From NCBI RefSeq assembly GCF_004349085.1, contig NZ_SMFM01000002.1, positions 434,001-498,000 of the forward strand: 64,000 nucleotides of DNA, in the 5' to 3' direction. The notes beneath the pieces were generated by a model that searched no databases, had not been told where the DNA came from, and worked only from the letters and a program-made list of their open reading frames with translations. How positions within the stretch are numbered: the stretch's first letter is position 1; each line of letters starts with the position of its first letter. Position numbers and translations under genes: made by a program. The stretch comes from Flavobacterium caseinilyticum (GTDB taxonomy: Bacteria; Bacteroidota; Bacteroidia; Flavobacteriales; Flavobacteriaceae). Positions 8,135 through 17,380 of the stretch are shown here, in pieces.

Positions 8135-9231
8135 TGAAAACAATAGTAAAAAGCACACTAATTTTAGCATCACTTGCACTGCTTTTTTCCTGTGGAAAAA
8201 AAACGGAAGAAACCAAAGTAGAACGTAAAAATATCACTGAAATGGTTTTTGCATCGGGAACTTTACAAGCCGATGATGAATACAATTTGATGGCGCAAAC
8301 CGAAGGATACATCACCAAAATTAATTTTAATGAAGGAGATGAAGTGGTTGTTGGAAAAATTTTGGCAGTAATCGATAATCCACAAAGTACTATCAATACT
8401 AGAAGTGGTTCCAAATTGTTGCAAATCGCAAAAGCAAATACCGGCTCCAATGCACCACTTTTACAACAGTCAAAAGCCAATCTGAACGCAGCAAAATCAA
8501 AACTGCAACAAGATGAATTATTAGCTGTTCGATATAAAAAACTCGTTGAAAGCAACAGTATTGCTAAGGTTGAATACGAGAATATATTGATTGCCGTGAG
8601 CAATTCGAGAGCTTCAGTCTCGGCATTGGAACAACAATATCAAAATCTTTTGGTTCAAGCCAATCAGCAAGTGATTGTTCAAAACCAACAACTAGAAAAC
8701 AGTTTGGTACTTCAGGATTTTAATGAAGTAAAAGCATTGGTAAACGGCAAAATTTACAAACAGAAAAAACAAGTGGGAGACTATGTCCGCAAAGGCGATA
8801 TTATTGCGGTGATTGCCAACAACCAGAAAATCTACGCCAATTTGAATATCGATGAAAGCAATATGGGAAAGATCAAATTGAACCAGCAAATCGTGGTAAA
8901 ACTGAACGTAAACAGTGACAAAACCTACAAAGGCGTTGTTTCAGAAATTCTGCCCACTTTTGATGAGCAATCACAATCCTTTATCATAAAAGCCATTTTT
9001 ACAGAACCTATAGATTTTGCCATTTCCGGAACCCAATTAGAAGCTAATATTTTTGTGAATACAAAGCAAAATGCTTTAGTCATTCCAAGAAGTTTTTTGG
9101 GTTACGGCAACAAAGTTTTGGATGAGGAAAGAAAACCAATTGCAGTAAAAACTGGGATTGTTTCCTCTGATTATGTTGAAATATCATCGGGTTTAAAAGA
9201 AAATCAAATCGTGTTAAAAGAACTGTACTGA
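8134..9231 (+). CDS. Periplasmic adaptor (HlyD/MacA type) lipoprotein
   Basis: A 365-residue membrane-fusion protein. The lipobox LLFSC places the lipidated cysteine at Cys20. A lipoyl/barrel-sandwich domain (about residues 50-80 and 180-215) flanks a coiled-coil hairpin rich in Gln, Ala and Ser (about residues 90-185), followed by a beta-barrel domain. It should link the ABC permease to the TolC channel. It overlaps both neighbours by one base. Confidence 0.88.
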   Translation: MKTIVKSTLILASLALLFSCGKKTEETKVERKNITEMVFASGTLQADDEYNLMAQTEGYITKINFNEGDEVVVGKILAVIDNPQSTINTRSGSKLLQIAKANTGSNAPLLQQSKANLNAAKSKLQQDELLAVRYKKLVESNSIAKVEYENILIAVSNSRASVSALEQQYQNLLVQANQQVIVQNQQLENSLVLQDFNEVKALVNGKIYKQKKQVGDYVRKGDIIAVIANNQKIYANLNIDESNMGKIKLNQQIVVKLNVNSDKTYKGVVSEILPTFDEQSQSFIIKAIFTEPIDFAISGTQLEANIFVNTKQNALVIPRSFLGYGNKVLDEERKPIAVKTGIVSSDYVEISSGLKENQIVLKELY

Positions 9232-10472
9232 TGAAAAACTACAAACACAATATCAATTCTGAAATTGCTTTTATCCATTTGATTTCCAAAAAGAAACAGA
9301 CGATGGTAGCTGCATTAGGAGTTACAGTTGGGATTGCCATTTTTATTTTTATGAATTCGCTGATGTATGGTTTTGAAGTCTACTCTGTCGAAAGTTTGTT
9401 TAAATCGACGCCACATTTACGGATTTATAAAGAAGAACATATCAGCCAGCCCTTAATTAAAACTAGCAAAACCGATTTAGCTTTGCTCACCAATCCTAAA
9501 ATCACGAAAGAAAGCAAAAAATTAATCAATCCGAATTTAATCATTGAAGCGCTGAAAAAACAACCTGAGGTAATCGGCGTAACGCCAAATGTTTCGGCAA
9601 ATGTGTTTTACAATAATGGAGAAGCACAAGTAACTGGGAGAACCTCCGGAGTGAATATCGAGGAGCAAAACACGATGTTTCAATTGGAACAATACATTGT
9701 TGAAGGTAAATATTTCGACTTAAAAGCCAATCAAAATGGAATCATTTTAGGGGTTGGAATTGCTGAAAAACTGAATGTTCGGTTGGCTGATAATATTTCG
9801 GTTACCACAGCTTATGGCGTTTCTAAAGTGATGAAAGTGGTTGCGTTATTGAAAACCGGAGTTACAAATACCGACAAAACACTATCGTATACCAACATTT
9901 CGGCAGCACAACAACTCAACAAACAGGGCGCAAGTTTCATAACCGATATTTATGTGAATATCAATGATTATGAAACGGCTAAAAAACTAATTCCAAAATT
10001 CAAACAGTTAAGCGGATATGAAGTTGAAGATTGGGAAACAGCCAATGCTTCGGCAGCGGCAGCGAATAAAATCAGAAAAATGATGGCCATGTCTATTTCA
10101 TTTTCGATAATGCTGGTAGCGGCTTTTGGCATTTACAATATTTTGAATATGACTATAATGGAAAAACTGAATGATATTGCAATTCTGAAAGCCATTGGAT
10201 TTTCAGGCAAAGATGTCATCCGAATTTTTGTAAAAGAAGCTATTGTTATTGGATTAATCGGGATTGCATTTGGTTTGGTGTTAGCGATGCTTTTAGTAAA
10301 AGTAATGGGTAATATGTGGGTTGGCGGCGATATTGGTTTTTTCCCGATTCGATTTTTCCCAAAATTCTTTGGGTTAGGAATAGGATTCGGGTTAATTGTA
10401 ACCACATTGGCGGGATATATTCCGGCCAGAAAAGCAGCTAAATTAGATCCTATAACAATTTTTAGAAAATGA
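9231..10472 (+). CDS. MacB/FtsX-type ABC transporter permease
   Basis: A 413-residue permease with one N-terminal membrane helix (about residues 25-47), a periplasmic domain of about 220 residues, and three C-terminal helices with the FtsX-family ending (GYIPARKAAKLDPITIFRK). The ATPase is a separate gene, unlike E. coli MacB, where both parts are fused. The ATPase start overlaps this stop (ATGA). Together with the adaptor and TolC it forms a tripartite pump whose substrate is not evident. Export of toxic sulfur or metal compounds is a contextual guess. Confidence 0.88.
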   Translation: MKNYKHNINSEIAFIHLISKKKQTMVAALGVTVGIAIFIFMNSLMYGFEVYSVESLFKSTPHLRIYKEEHISQPLIKTSKTDLALLTNPKITKESKKLINPNLIIEALKKQPEVIGVTPNVSANVFYNNGEAQVTGRTSGVNIEEQNTMFQLEQYIVEGKYFDLKANQNGIILGVGIAEKLNVRLADNISVTTAYGVSKVMKVVALLKTGVTNTDKTLSYTNISAAQQLNKQGASFITDIYVNINDYETAKKLIPKFKQLSGYEVEDWETANASAAAANKIRKMMAMSISFSIMLVAAFGIYNILNMTIMEKLNDIAILKAIGFSGKDVIRIFVKEAIVIGLIGIAFGLVLAMLLVKVMGNMWVGGDIGFFPIRFFPKFFGLGIGFGLIVTTLAGYIPARKAAKLDPITIFRK

Positions 10473-11149
10473 TACAATCAGAACTACTATTGCAGGCAAA
10501 AGGAGTTAGTAAATATTTTTACGAACCCGAAAAATTTAAGGTATTGAACGATATTTCTTTTGACATTCACAAAGGAGAATTTGTAACTATGGTAGGGAAA
10601 TCAGGTTCGGGAAAATCGACTTTGTTATACCTTCTCTCAACAATGGATACGGATTATGAAGGGAATATTATTTTGGACGGTGAAAATTTAACCCTAAAAA
10701 CAAAAGAACAGTTAGCTGCTATTCGCAATGAAAAAATAGGTTTTGTTTTTCAGTTCCATTATTTATTACCTGAATTTTCAAGTATAAAAAACGTGATGAT
10801 TCCTGCACTCAAATTAGGAAAATATTCCAAAGAAGAAATTGAATCGAGAGCGTATTCCATTTTAGAAAAATTAGATTTGAAAGACCAAGCATTAAAATCG
10901 GCTTCCAAACTTTCGGGTGGACAACAACAGCGCGTTGCCATTGCCAGAGCCTTAATAAACGATCCAAAAATCATTATGGGCGACGAACCAACGGGAAATT
11001 TAGACAGTAAAAATGCAGCAATTGTTTTTGATTTGTTCAAACATCTGACGACCGAATTTAATCAAACGGTACTTGCGGTAACCCACGACAATGATTTTGC
11101 AAAAGCCAGTGATAGAATTATTGAAATGGCCGATGGTATTATTTTATAA
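10469..11149 (+). CDS. ABC transporter ATP-binding subunit (LolD/MacB-like)
   Basis: A 226-residue ATPase with Walker A GKSGSGKST at residues 43-51, a Q-loop (FVFQF), the signature LSGGQQQR and Walker B IIMGDEP followed by the D-loop NLDS and a switch His (THDND). It powers the permease encoded just upstream. Last gene of the efflux operon. Confidence 0.93.
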   Translation: MIQSELLLQAKGVSKYFYEPEKFKVLNDISFDIHKGEFVTMVGKSGSGKSTLLYLLSTMDTDYEGNIILDGENLTLKTKEQLAAIRNEKIGFVFQFHYLLPEFSSIKNVMIPALKLGKYSKEEIESRAYSILEKLDLKDQALKSASKLSGGQQQRVAIARALINDPKIIMGDEPTGNLDSKNAAIVFDLFKHLTTEFNQTVLAVTHDNDFAKASDRIIEMADGIIL

Positions 11150-11267
11150 ACAATGACATTTATCAGTGTTTTTTATTTAAAGTAAAAAGTACCATTAAAA
11201 CCCATTAAAGCACCACATACCTATTCTTGAATTTGATTTAATTTGTATAATTAAAATTTATAACAAA

Positions 11268-12473
11268 ATGTCAAGTCATTATCAAATAGTAATCATAGGT
11301 GGAGGAAATGCTGGTCTTTCAGTAGCTTCGCAATTACTTCGAAAAAGAAGCAATTTAAATATTGCAATTATTGAACCTTCCGAGAAACATTATTATCAGC
11401 CAGCTTGGACTTTAGTTGGTGCAGGAGTTTATGATATCAATAAAACGGTAAAGAAGGAAAAGGATTTTATACCAAAAGGAACTACTTGGATAAAGGAAGC
11501 AGTAACTAAATTTGAACCGCAACTGAATACAGTCGTTTGTACTAATGGTAAAGAAATTAGTTATGATTTTTTAATTGTATGTCCAGGCATACAATTAGAT
11601 TGGGGAAAAATTAAAGGTCTGAAAGAAACGTTAGGAAAAAATAATGTAAGCAGTAATTATTCTTTTGAATTTGCACCGAAAACATGGGAGTTCATAAAAA
11701 ACTTCGAAGGAGGAACCGCAATTTTTACCAATCCGAAGGGTGCTATAAAATGTGGTGGAGCACCGCATAAAGTTATGTATTTAGCTGTCGATTATTGGCG
11801 TAAAAAAGGAATCCTCGATAAATGTGATGTTCATTACCTTTCTGGTGGAAGTATCATTTTTGGAATAAAAGAATACGCGAAAACTTTGGATGAAGTAGTA
11901 AAAAGAGGAAATATAAAAACTCATTTTAAAGTTGATGTTACTGAAATTGATGGGGATAAAAAAATTGCGTATTACGAACAGGAAAATAGTAGCGGTGAAG
12001 TAGAACGAAAATCAATTCCATTTGATTTATGCCATGCTGTACCACCACAATCAGCACCCGACTTTATTAAAAAAAGCCCACTCACGAATCTGACAATCCC
12101 ATCAGGATATGTTGATGTTGACAAATATACAATGCAACACAATGTGTTTTCAAATGTGTTTTCATTGGGAGACAGTTCAAGCGCCCCTTGTGGAAAATCA
12201 GGTGCAGCCATACGCAAACAAGCTCCTGTAGTTGTTGCAAATGTACTTTCGATACTAGACAATAAACAACCTACAGCAAAATACGATGGTTATGCAGCTT
12301 GCCCAATTCCTACTCAATACGGAAAATTAATGTTGGCTGAGTTTGATTACAGCAATACTCCAAAAATGTCTTTTCCTATTGATCAAGCAAAACCAAGATG
12401 GTCAATGTGGATCTTAAAAACAAAAGTTTTACCCTGGCTATATTGGAATAAAATATTGAAAGGAACAGCCTAA
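11268..12473 (+). CDS. sqr: Type II sulfide:quinone oxidoreductase (SQR), copy 2
   Basis: A 401-residue paralogue of the enzyme at 4582-5787, equal in length and with the same landmarks: GGGNAG near residue 11, Cys162 (KCGGAP), Cys345 (ACPIPTQYG) and the LPWLYWNKILKG tail. Unlike copy 1 it has no Crp-type operator: the sequence at the right distance from its -7-like element (TTAATTTG, 11238-11245) does not match. It lies 94 bp upstream of the cbb3-like oxidase, so it may feed that electron chain under a different control, perhaps the AraC protein at 16417. The duplication looks old because synonymous and amino-acid differences are spread evenly. Confidence 0.95.
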   Translation: MSSHYQIVIIGGGNAGLSVASQLLRKRSNLNIAIIEPSEKHYYQPAWTLVGAGVYDINKTVKKEKDFIPKGTTWIKEAVTKFEPQLNTVVCTNGKEISYDFLIVCPGIQLDWGKIKGLKETLGKNNVSSNYSFEFAPKTWEFIKNFEGGTAIFTNPKGAIKCGGAPHKVMYLAVDYWRKKGILDKCDVHYLSGGSIIFGIKEYAKTLDEVVKRGNIKTHFKVDVTEIDGDKKIAYYEQENSSGEVERKSIPFDLCHAVPPQSAPDFIKKSPLTNLTIPSGYVDVDKYTMQHNVFSNVFSLGDSSSAPCGKSGAAIRKQAPVVVANVLSILDNKQPTAKYDGYAACPIPTQYGKLMLAEFDYSNTPKMSFPIDQAKPRWSMWILKTKVLPWLYWNKILKGTA

Positions 12474-12566
12474 TAGATATCTTTTTAAAAATATAAAGCA
12501 CCACTATTAACTCTTTTTTTAATTATCTTTAAAAGAATTCTACAATATAATTTAAAACAAATAATT

Positions 12567-14723
12567 ATGGCTTTTCAAATGAAACATACCTTTTCAAAGC
12601 AGATCCTTTTTGTAGCATTGACTTTCCTTTTACCATTAGCAACAAGTGCTCAAACGGATAATGGAGTAAGTTTTTTTCCAAATAAATCAATAGGTTTTTT
12701 AGGATTAATGACAAGCTTAATTATAATAATTGTAGGGCTGGTTTTCCTTTTAGTCCTAAAACTAAATACCGTTACTGCTCATTTTCTCAATGATAAAAAT
12801 TTGACTAAAAAAGATAAATTTAAAAAATACTTCAATAACCTAAGTACTTCAGAAATTGAAATTTTAAAAAAGAAACAAAAGCAATCCAATAAAATCATAT
12901 CGGTTCTGATTATCGGTGTTATTTCACTGCTGCCGCAAGTAACTTTTGCACAAACTGCACCTGCAAATAGAGCACATTTATTTTCTGAACCGGGAGTTAT
13001 CATTACTTTAGTTTTGGTCTTTATTCCTTTATTTTTCGCTCTTTTATATTTAGCGATAAAAGTAAACAAGGGATTTAATCAGTTCTTCAACTCACAAAAA
13101 ATAAAAGAAGCTGAAGAATTAGCAGCATATCTTTCTAGTCCAGAAAACATTCCTCCAATTGAAAAATTAGAAGAACTGAAACAAAAACTAGATTATAGCC
13201 TATCATCAACTGAATTATCCGGCACTGAAATAGCTGAAGACAAAAAAGGATTACTGAAAAGCATTAGTTCAGAAACAAACTATCGTTATTTTGCTGTAAA
13301 ACGTCCCCCAATAAAACGCCCTAAAATTGATCCACAACTGACTAAATTGATTTTATGGTTTTTGGGTACAGCCGTATTTTGGTTGTTCGTTGGCAGTAGT
13401 GTTGGTGAATATGTAGGTATTAAATTTATTGCTCCGGATGCAGATACTTTCAGTTGGTTAAGTATCGGAAGACTAAGAGCGGTACATACCAATTTAGTTT
13501 TTTGGGCTTGGGCTACTATCGGAATAATGGGATTGGGTTATTATATCGTTCCCATGGTGAGTAATGCCCCTTTGCACAGTATAAAAAATGGCTGGACGGC
13601 ATTAATATGTGTGAATGTAGCGATGCTAGTTGGTGGCATATCTTTAATGGCTGGAATTAATAATGGAGGTGGTGAATACCGTGAAATAATTTGGCCAATA
13701 ATGGCAGTATGGGCTTATGGTCTGATGCTTACCGTTATTAACTTTATTAAAACTGTAGCTAAAAGAACAACACATGAAATATACATCTCTAACTGGTTCA
13801 TAATTGCATCTTATATCTTTATCCTTATTGTCGCTATAATAGCATACATCCCAATGGGACAAGATGGCATTGGCGAAACCATAGTGCAAGGATATTATAT
13901 GCATCAGGCCGTTGGAATGTGGTTTATGTTTTCCATGCTGGGTGTCCTATATTACCTGCTGCCACAACAACTTAATAAACCTATCTATTCCTACAGTTTA
14001 GGAGTGCTAGCCTTTTGGTCGCAAATTCTTTTTTACACTGTAATTGGAACTCATCATTTTGTTTTTAGTGCGTTGCCTTGGTGGCTGCAAACTGTTGCTA
14101 TCGTTGGAAGCGTTGGTATGCTTATTCCCGTTACCGCTGGTACCATAAATTATCTAATGACATTTAGAGGTTCTTGGGGAAAAATAAGTAATAGTTATTC
14201 CCTTCCATTCTTCTTTGTGGGTGTTATCTATTATTTTACAGGTTCTTTCCAAGGTACTGCGGAAGCCTTCAGATCTACTAATCTAATATGGCATTTTACT
14301 GATTTTACTATTGCTCACTCCCATATAACAATGTATGGTATCATTACCTTTTTACTATTTGGAAGTATCTATGCCATTGTGCCAAGACTTACAGGAAAAG
14401 AGCCACCACAGCTGGGTGTTGGTGCTCATTTTTGGCTGGCATTAATAGGCTTACAATTTTACACCATACCACTTATGATTGGTGGCACACTCAAAGGATT
14501 GATGTGGGCAGAAGGAAAACCATTTATTGATAGTGTGGTAATGATGGGCCCGTATTGGTTGTGGAGAGCTATTGGAGGAACGTTAATGTGGCTTTCTCAT
14601 ATTGTTTTGGCTTACAATATGTATAAAATGATGAAACCTACAATTGAGATTGATGTAAAAGAAAAAGCATTTGAATTGATCAATCAAAATATTGACACGA
14701 ATGCAGTTGAAACTAAAATATAA
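12567..14723 (+). CDS. ccoN: cbb3-like heme-copper oxidase catalytic subunit with long N-terminal extension
   Basis: A 718-residue membrane protein. The C-terminal 470 residues resemble CcoN: the low-spin heme ligand His307 (RAVHTN), CuB ligands His446 (YMHQAV) and His496-His497 (GTHHF), and heme ligands His584 and His586 (AHSHITMYG). An IYSY motif (Tyr474/Tyr476) is where cbb3 oxidases carry the active-site tyrosine, which favours O2 reduction over NO reduction. The first 240 residues are not part of standard CcoN. They contain a signal-like segment, then hydrophobic segments near residues 31-56, 110-127 and 140-165 and a Glu/Lys-rich stretch. It leads a compact cluster with a CcoO-like fusion and two small membrane proteins. 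A NorB-like activity is a less likely alternative. Confidence 0.85.
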   Translation: MAFQMKHTFSKQILFVALTFLLPLATSAQTDNGVSFFPNKSIGFLGLMTSLIIIIVGLVFLLVLKLNTVTAHFLNDKNLTKKDKFKKYFNNLSTSEIEILKKKQKQSNKIISVLIIGVISLLPQVTFAQTAPANRAHLFSEPGVIITLVLVFIPLFFALLYLAIKVNKGFNQFFNSQKIKEAEELAAYLSSPENIPPIEKLEELKQKLDYSLSSTELSGTEIAEDKKGLLKSISSETNYRYFAVKRPPIKRPKIDPQLTKLILWFLGTAVFWLFVGSSVGEYVGIKFIAPDADTFSWLSIGRLRAVHTNLVFWAWATIGIMGLGYYIVPMVSNAPLHSIKNGWTALICVNVAMLVGGISLMAGINNGGGEYREIIWPIMAVWAYGLMLTVINFIKTVAKRTTHEIYISNWFIIASYIFILIVAIIAYIPMGQDGIGETIVQGYYMHQAVGMWFMFSMLGVLYYLLPQQLNKPIYSYSLGVLAFWSQILFYTVIGTHHFVFSALPWWLQTVAIVGSVGMLIPVTAGTINYLMTFRGSWGKISNSYSLPFFFVGVIYYFTGSFQGTAEAFRSTNLIWHFTDFTIAHSHITMYGIITFLLFGSIYAIVPRLTGKEPPQLGVGAHFWLALIGLQFYTIPLMIGGTLKGLMWAEGKPFIDSVVMMGPYWLWRAIGGTLMWLSHIVLAYNMYKMMKPTIEIDVKEKAFELINQNIDTNAVETKI

Positions 14724-14729
14724 ATAACG

Positions 14730-15743
14730 ATGAGTCTATTTCACGAACATAAGAAACTCTTTTCACTTGCTACAATTCTGTTTGGTACACTAACGCTTTT
14801 TGTTGCCGTTCTGCCATCACAGTACAATCAAGAAAATAATGCCCCTTTATACGGAAGTATTCCGCTTACTAAAGAGCAAGAAGCCGGAAGGCAAATTTAC
14901 ATTCGCGAAGGATGTGTCGGGTGTCACTCGCAACAAGTTCGAAATGTAGATATGGATAAAACTTGGGGTGACAGGCCCGGGATAGCAGCTGACTATGCTC
15001 TAAGTACGCGAAAAAGTATCTGGCAAAATGCAGGAACTTTGATGGGCACAGAACGAACCGGTCCGGATTTAACCAATATTGGTGTAAGACAACCGAGTCA
15101 GGATTGGCATTTGGTTCATTTATACAACCCAAGGACTGTAATGCCTCAATCCATTATGGCACCTTATCCCTGGTTATTTGAAATTAAATCAAAAGCAGAA
15201 AAAGGGGATATAAAAGTGAATGTGCCTAGTGAATTTATGCATGGTAAAATTGGAGATGTAATAGCTACTGAAGAGGCATTAAATTTAGTAGCGTACCTTC
15301 AATCATTAAAACAAGTAAAATTACCCGATGGTACTCCTAATCCAGATTTTCTTTATAAAAAAGAGAAAAAAGAAACAAATAGTACAACAGGTGCTGGTAC
15401 AAAGGAATTAGATGGTGCAGAATTATATGCTGCCCAATGTATGAGTTGTCATCAGCAAAATGGCGAAGGTCTAAAAGGTGCTTTTCCTCCTTTAAAAGGA
15501 AGTAAAATAGTATTAGATGATAATCCTGAAATTATGGTAGGTATCATAATGAACGGCTATGACGCCAGAGAAGATTACGGAGTAATGCCAGCAGTAGGAA
15601 CTAACGGAAATTTAAAAGCCGAAGAAATTGCAGCTATAATGAACCATGAGAAAACAAATTGGGGAAATACAGCTAAAAAGGTAACTCCGGAACAAGTACA
15701 AAAACTAATGGATCTTGCAAAATTAAGTGCTCCTAAACAATAA
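14730..15743 (+). CDS. ccoO: CcoO-like cytochrome c fused to a second cytochrome c domain
   Basis: A 337-residue protein with one N-terminal membrane anchor, a CcoO/FixO-type mono-heme domain (CVGCH beginning at Cys62, followed by SQQVR, as in CcoO) and, after a Lys/Thr-rich linker, a second class I cytochrome c domain (CMSCH beginning at Cys237; distal Met in GVMPAVG). It would deliver electrons to the catalytic subunit encoded 6 bp upstream. No separate CcoP is present, so the second domain probably replaces part of it. Confidence 0.88.
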   Translation: MSLFHEHKKLFSLATILFGTLTLFVAVLPSQYNQENNAPLYGSIPLTKEQEAGRQIYIREGCVGCHSQQVRNVDMDKTWGDRPGIAADYALSTRKSIWQNAGTLMGTERTGPDLTNIGVRQPSQDWHLVHLYNPRTVMPQSIMAPYPWLFEIKSKAEKGDIKVNVPSEFMHGKIGDVIATEEALNLVAYLQSLKQVKLPDGTPNPDFLYKKEKKETNSTTGAGTKELDGAELYAAQCMSCHQQNGEGLKGAFPPLKGSKIVLDDNPEIMVGIIMNGYDAREDYGVMPAVGTNGNLKAEEIAAIMNHEKTNWGNTAKKVTPEQVQKLMDLAKLSAPKQ

Positions 15744-15748
15744 GTAAA

Positions 15749-16009
15749 ATGAAAAAGTCTCTATTTTCTATTCTGTTTTTAATGCTGTCAATAGCAACTT
15801 ATGCCTGTCCAATGTGTGAAAAACAGCAACCCAAAATTTTAAGAGGTATTGCACATGGTGCTGGACCGGAAAGTAATTTGGACTATGTTATTGTATGGAC
15901 CATGGTGGCAACCGTTTTTGTTACCTTATTTTTCGCCATAAAATATTTGGTGAAACCAAAAGAAACCGATGCAAATCATATAAAAAGAACCGTTATAAAT
16001 TTCGAATAA
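15749..16009 (+). CDS. Small oxidase-associated membrane protein with CPMC motif
   Basis: An 86-residue protein with a signal-like N-terminus ending near ATYA, then CPMCEKQQPK, and a membrane helix at about residues 46-66. The CxxC pair directly after the predicted cleavage site would face the periplasm and could bind copper or be redox active. Its place between the oxidase subunits suggests an assembly or accessory subunit role. I do not recognise a named family. Confidence 0.75.
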   Translation: MKKSLFSILFLMLSIATYACPMCEKQQPKILRGIAHGAGPESNLDYVIVWTMVATVFVTLFFAIKYLVKPKETDANHIKRTVINFE

Positions 16010-16010
16010 A

Positions 16011-16409
16011 ATGGACAGTAAAAGCAAAATAATTATATTTGTAGATGATGAAATTCAACCCATCGGAGAATTTGATGCACCTGTAAATTTTGAGTTAGAT
16101 ACTCGAAAACTGACTGATGGTTTACACCAACTAAAAATAATTAGTAAGGATCCATCTGGTAAAGAAGGCATCCGAATAATTCCTTTTACAGTTCGAAACG
16201 GACCGGCAATTACCCTTGATGGATTAAATGACAATGATATTGTTGATGGAATTTTACCTATGATGATCAATGCTTATGGAAAAGGAAACCAAAAACAATT
16301 TTTAATTTTCGGAAGCGAAACACCTAAAAATGTTCCCTCTTGGTTGTGGGCAGCCATAATTGTTTTTGTTGCTTGGGCAATTTATTTTATAATAACATCT
16401 TTAGGATAA
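16011..16409 (+). CDS. Small oxidase-cluster protein with Ig-like fold and C-terminal anchor
   Basis: This 132-residue protein starts 1 bp after the preceding stop. Residues about 5-100 show alternating beta strands with a DGLHQLKIISKDPSGKEG turn typical of Ig/FN3-like sandwiches, and residues about 109-130 form one Trp-rich membrane helix. No cofactor motif is visible. Position argues for a structural or assembly role in the cbb3-like oxidase. Confidence 0.7.
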   Translation: MDSKSKIIIFVDDEIQPIGEFDAPVNFELDTRKLTDGLHQLKIISKDPSGKEGIRIIPFTVRNGPAITLDGLNDNDIVDGILPMMINAYGKGNQKQFLIFGSETPKNVPSWLWAAIIVFVAWAIYFIITSLG

Positions 16410-16416
16410 TTAAATT

Positions 16417-17301
16417 ATGAGTGAAATTAAAAATATCAAATGTAGTGAAGTGACACAAAATGAATTAAAGTTTGCCGTTTACCATACTTCTGATTTTTTA
16501 CCTTTTATGCAAAAATTAAATATTCCACACCGTCATAATTATTACATGATTTTGCTCAATGAAAAAAATACAGGTTCACAATTGATTGACTTTAAAGAAT
16601 CTCCTATCGAACCCCTATCAGTTACTTGTATGCATTATGGACAAATTCATCAATGGTTAGATTATGACAAAATTGAGGGGTATATATTAGTATTCGAAAG
16701 TGATTTTTTTGCACTTCGCTATCAAAACTATCAGTTAAGCGAATTTTCTTTTCTCACCTATCGCCATAAGCAACCCTATTTAAAAATTGCTGTCGAAAAA
16801 TTTGATCGGTTAAAATCAATTGCAATATGGATGTTAAATGAATATAATGGCAATGAAACCGATTATGAGAAAAGCCTGCGTTCGTTGCTTAATTTATTAT
16901 TAATTGATTTAAACCGATTGTTTGAACCTATACCTAAAAATACTGAATTCAGTCAATCGTTACAACTCGTTCATCATTTTGAAGAACTAATAGATAAATA
17001 TTACAAACAAAAACACTTTGTAAAAGATTATGCTTCCATAATGTACATTCGCCCCAATTACCTTAATTCCGTTTGCAATGATGTGGTAAATATATCAGCC
17101 GGGGAATTAATTAGAAATAGAATCCTATTAGAAGCCAAGCGATTACTCATTCATGAACAAAAAACAGTCGCTGAAATTGCTTATGAATTAGGCTTTGAAG
17201 ACAACTCCTATTTTGGACGTTTCTTCAAGAAATATGAAAACATAACTCCTGATGCATTTAAGCGTAAGTTTATTAACACAAGTCAATTCTATCAAATTTA
17301 A
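16417..17301 (+). CDS. AraC-family transcriptional regulator
   Basis: A 294-residue protein with an N-terminal cupin-like sensor (HRHNYYMILL near residue 40) and a C-terminal double HTH (about residues 190-288), visible as FVKDYASIMYIRPNYLNS and TVAEIAYELGFEDNSYFGRFFKKY. It starts 7 bp after the oxidase cluster and is probably the last gene of that transcript. It is a candidate regulator of the oxidase and sqr copy 2, which lack the Crp-type operator. Confidence 0.88.
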   Translation: MSEIKNIKCSEVTQNELKFAVYHTSDFLPFMQKLNIPHRHNYYMILLNEKNTGSQLIDFKESPIEPLSVTCMHYGQIHQWLDYDKIEGYILVFESDFFALRYQNYQLSEFSFLTYRHKQPYLKIAVEKFDRLKSIAIWMLNEYNGNETDYEKSLRSLLNLLLIDLNRLFEPIPKNTEFSQSLQLVHHFEELIDKYYKQKHFVKDYASIMYIRPNYLNSVCNDVVNISAGELIRNRILLEAKRLLIHEQKTVAEIAYELGFEDNSYFGRFFKKYENITPDAFKRKFINTSQFYQI

Positions 17302-17320
17302 AATCAACTATTTCTTGTTA

Positions 17321-17365
17321 AGTAACTATTATCACATACTATATTTCCTTTAAAAACTATTTTTG
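17321..17365 (+). promoter_or_regulatory. Crp-type operator and promoter of the cytochrome bd operon
   Basis: AGTAACTATTATCACA at 17321-17336, with one GTAA and one GTGA half-site. The -7 element TATTTTTG ends at 17365, 36.5 bp from the centre. The first start codon is only 16 bp later, so the leader is very short. Confidence 0.8.
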
Positions 17366-17380
17366 ATAAAAATTTAAAAT

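Noticed and set aside
11152..11167. ATGACATTTATCAGTG after the efflux operon as a further Crp-type site
   Set aside because: The outer bases do not fit the operator and no -7 element lies at the fixed distance. SQR copy 2 has its own -7-like element with no operator at the right spacing.
14730..15743. Frameshift joining two separate genes to make the CcoO-cytochrome fusion
   Set aside because: The reading frame is continuous, with a normal Lys/Thr-rich linker between the domains, so it is a real fusion.
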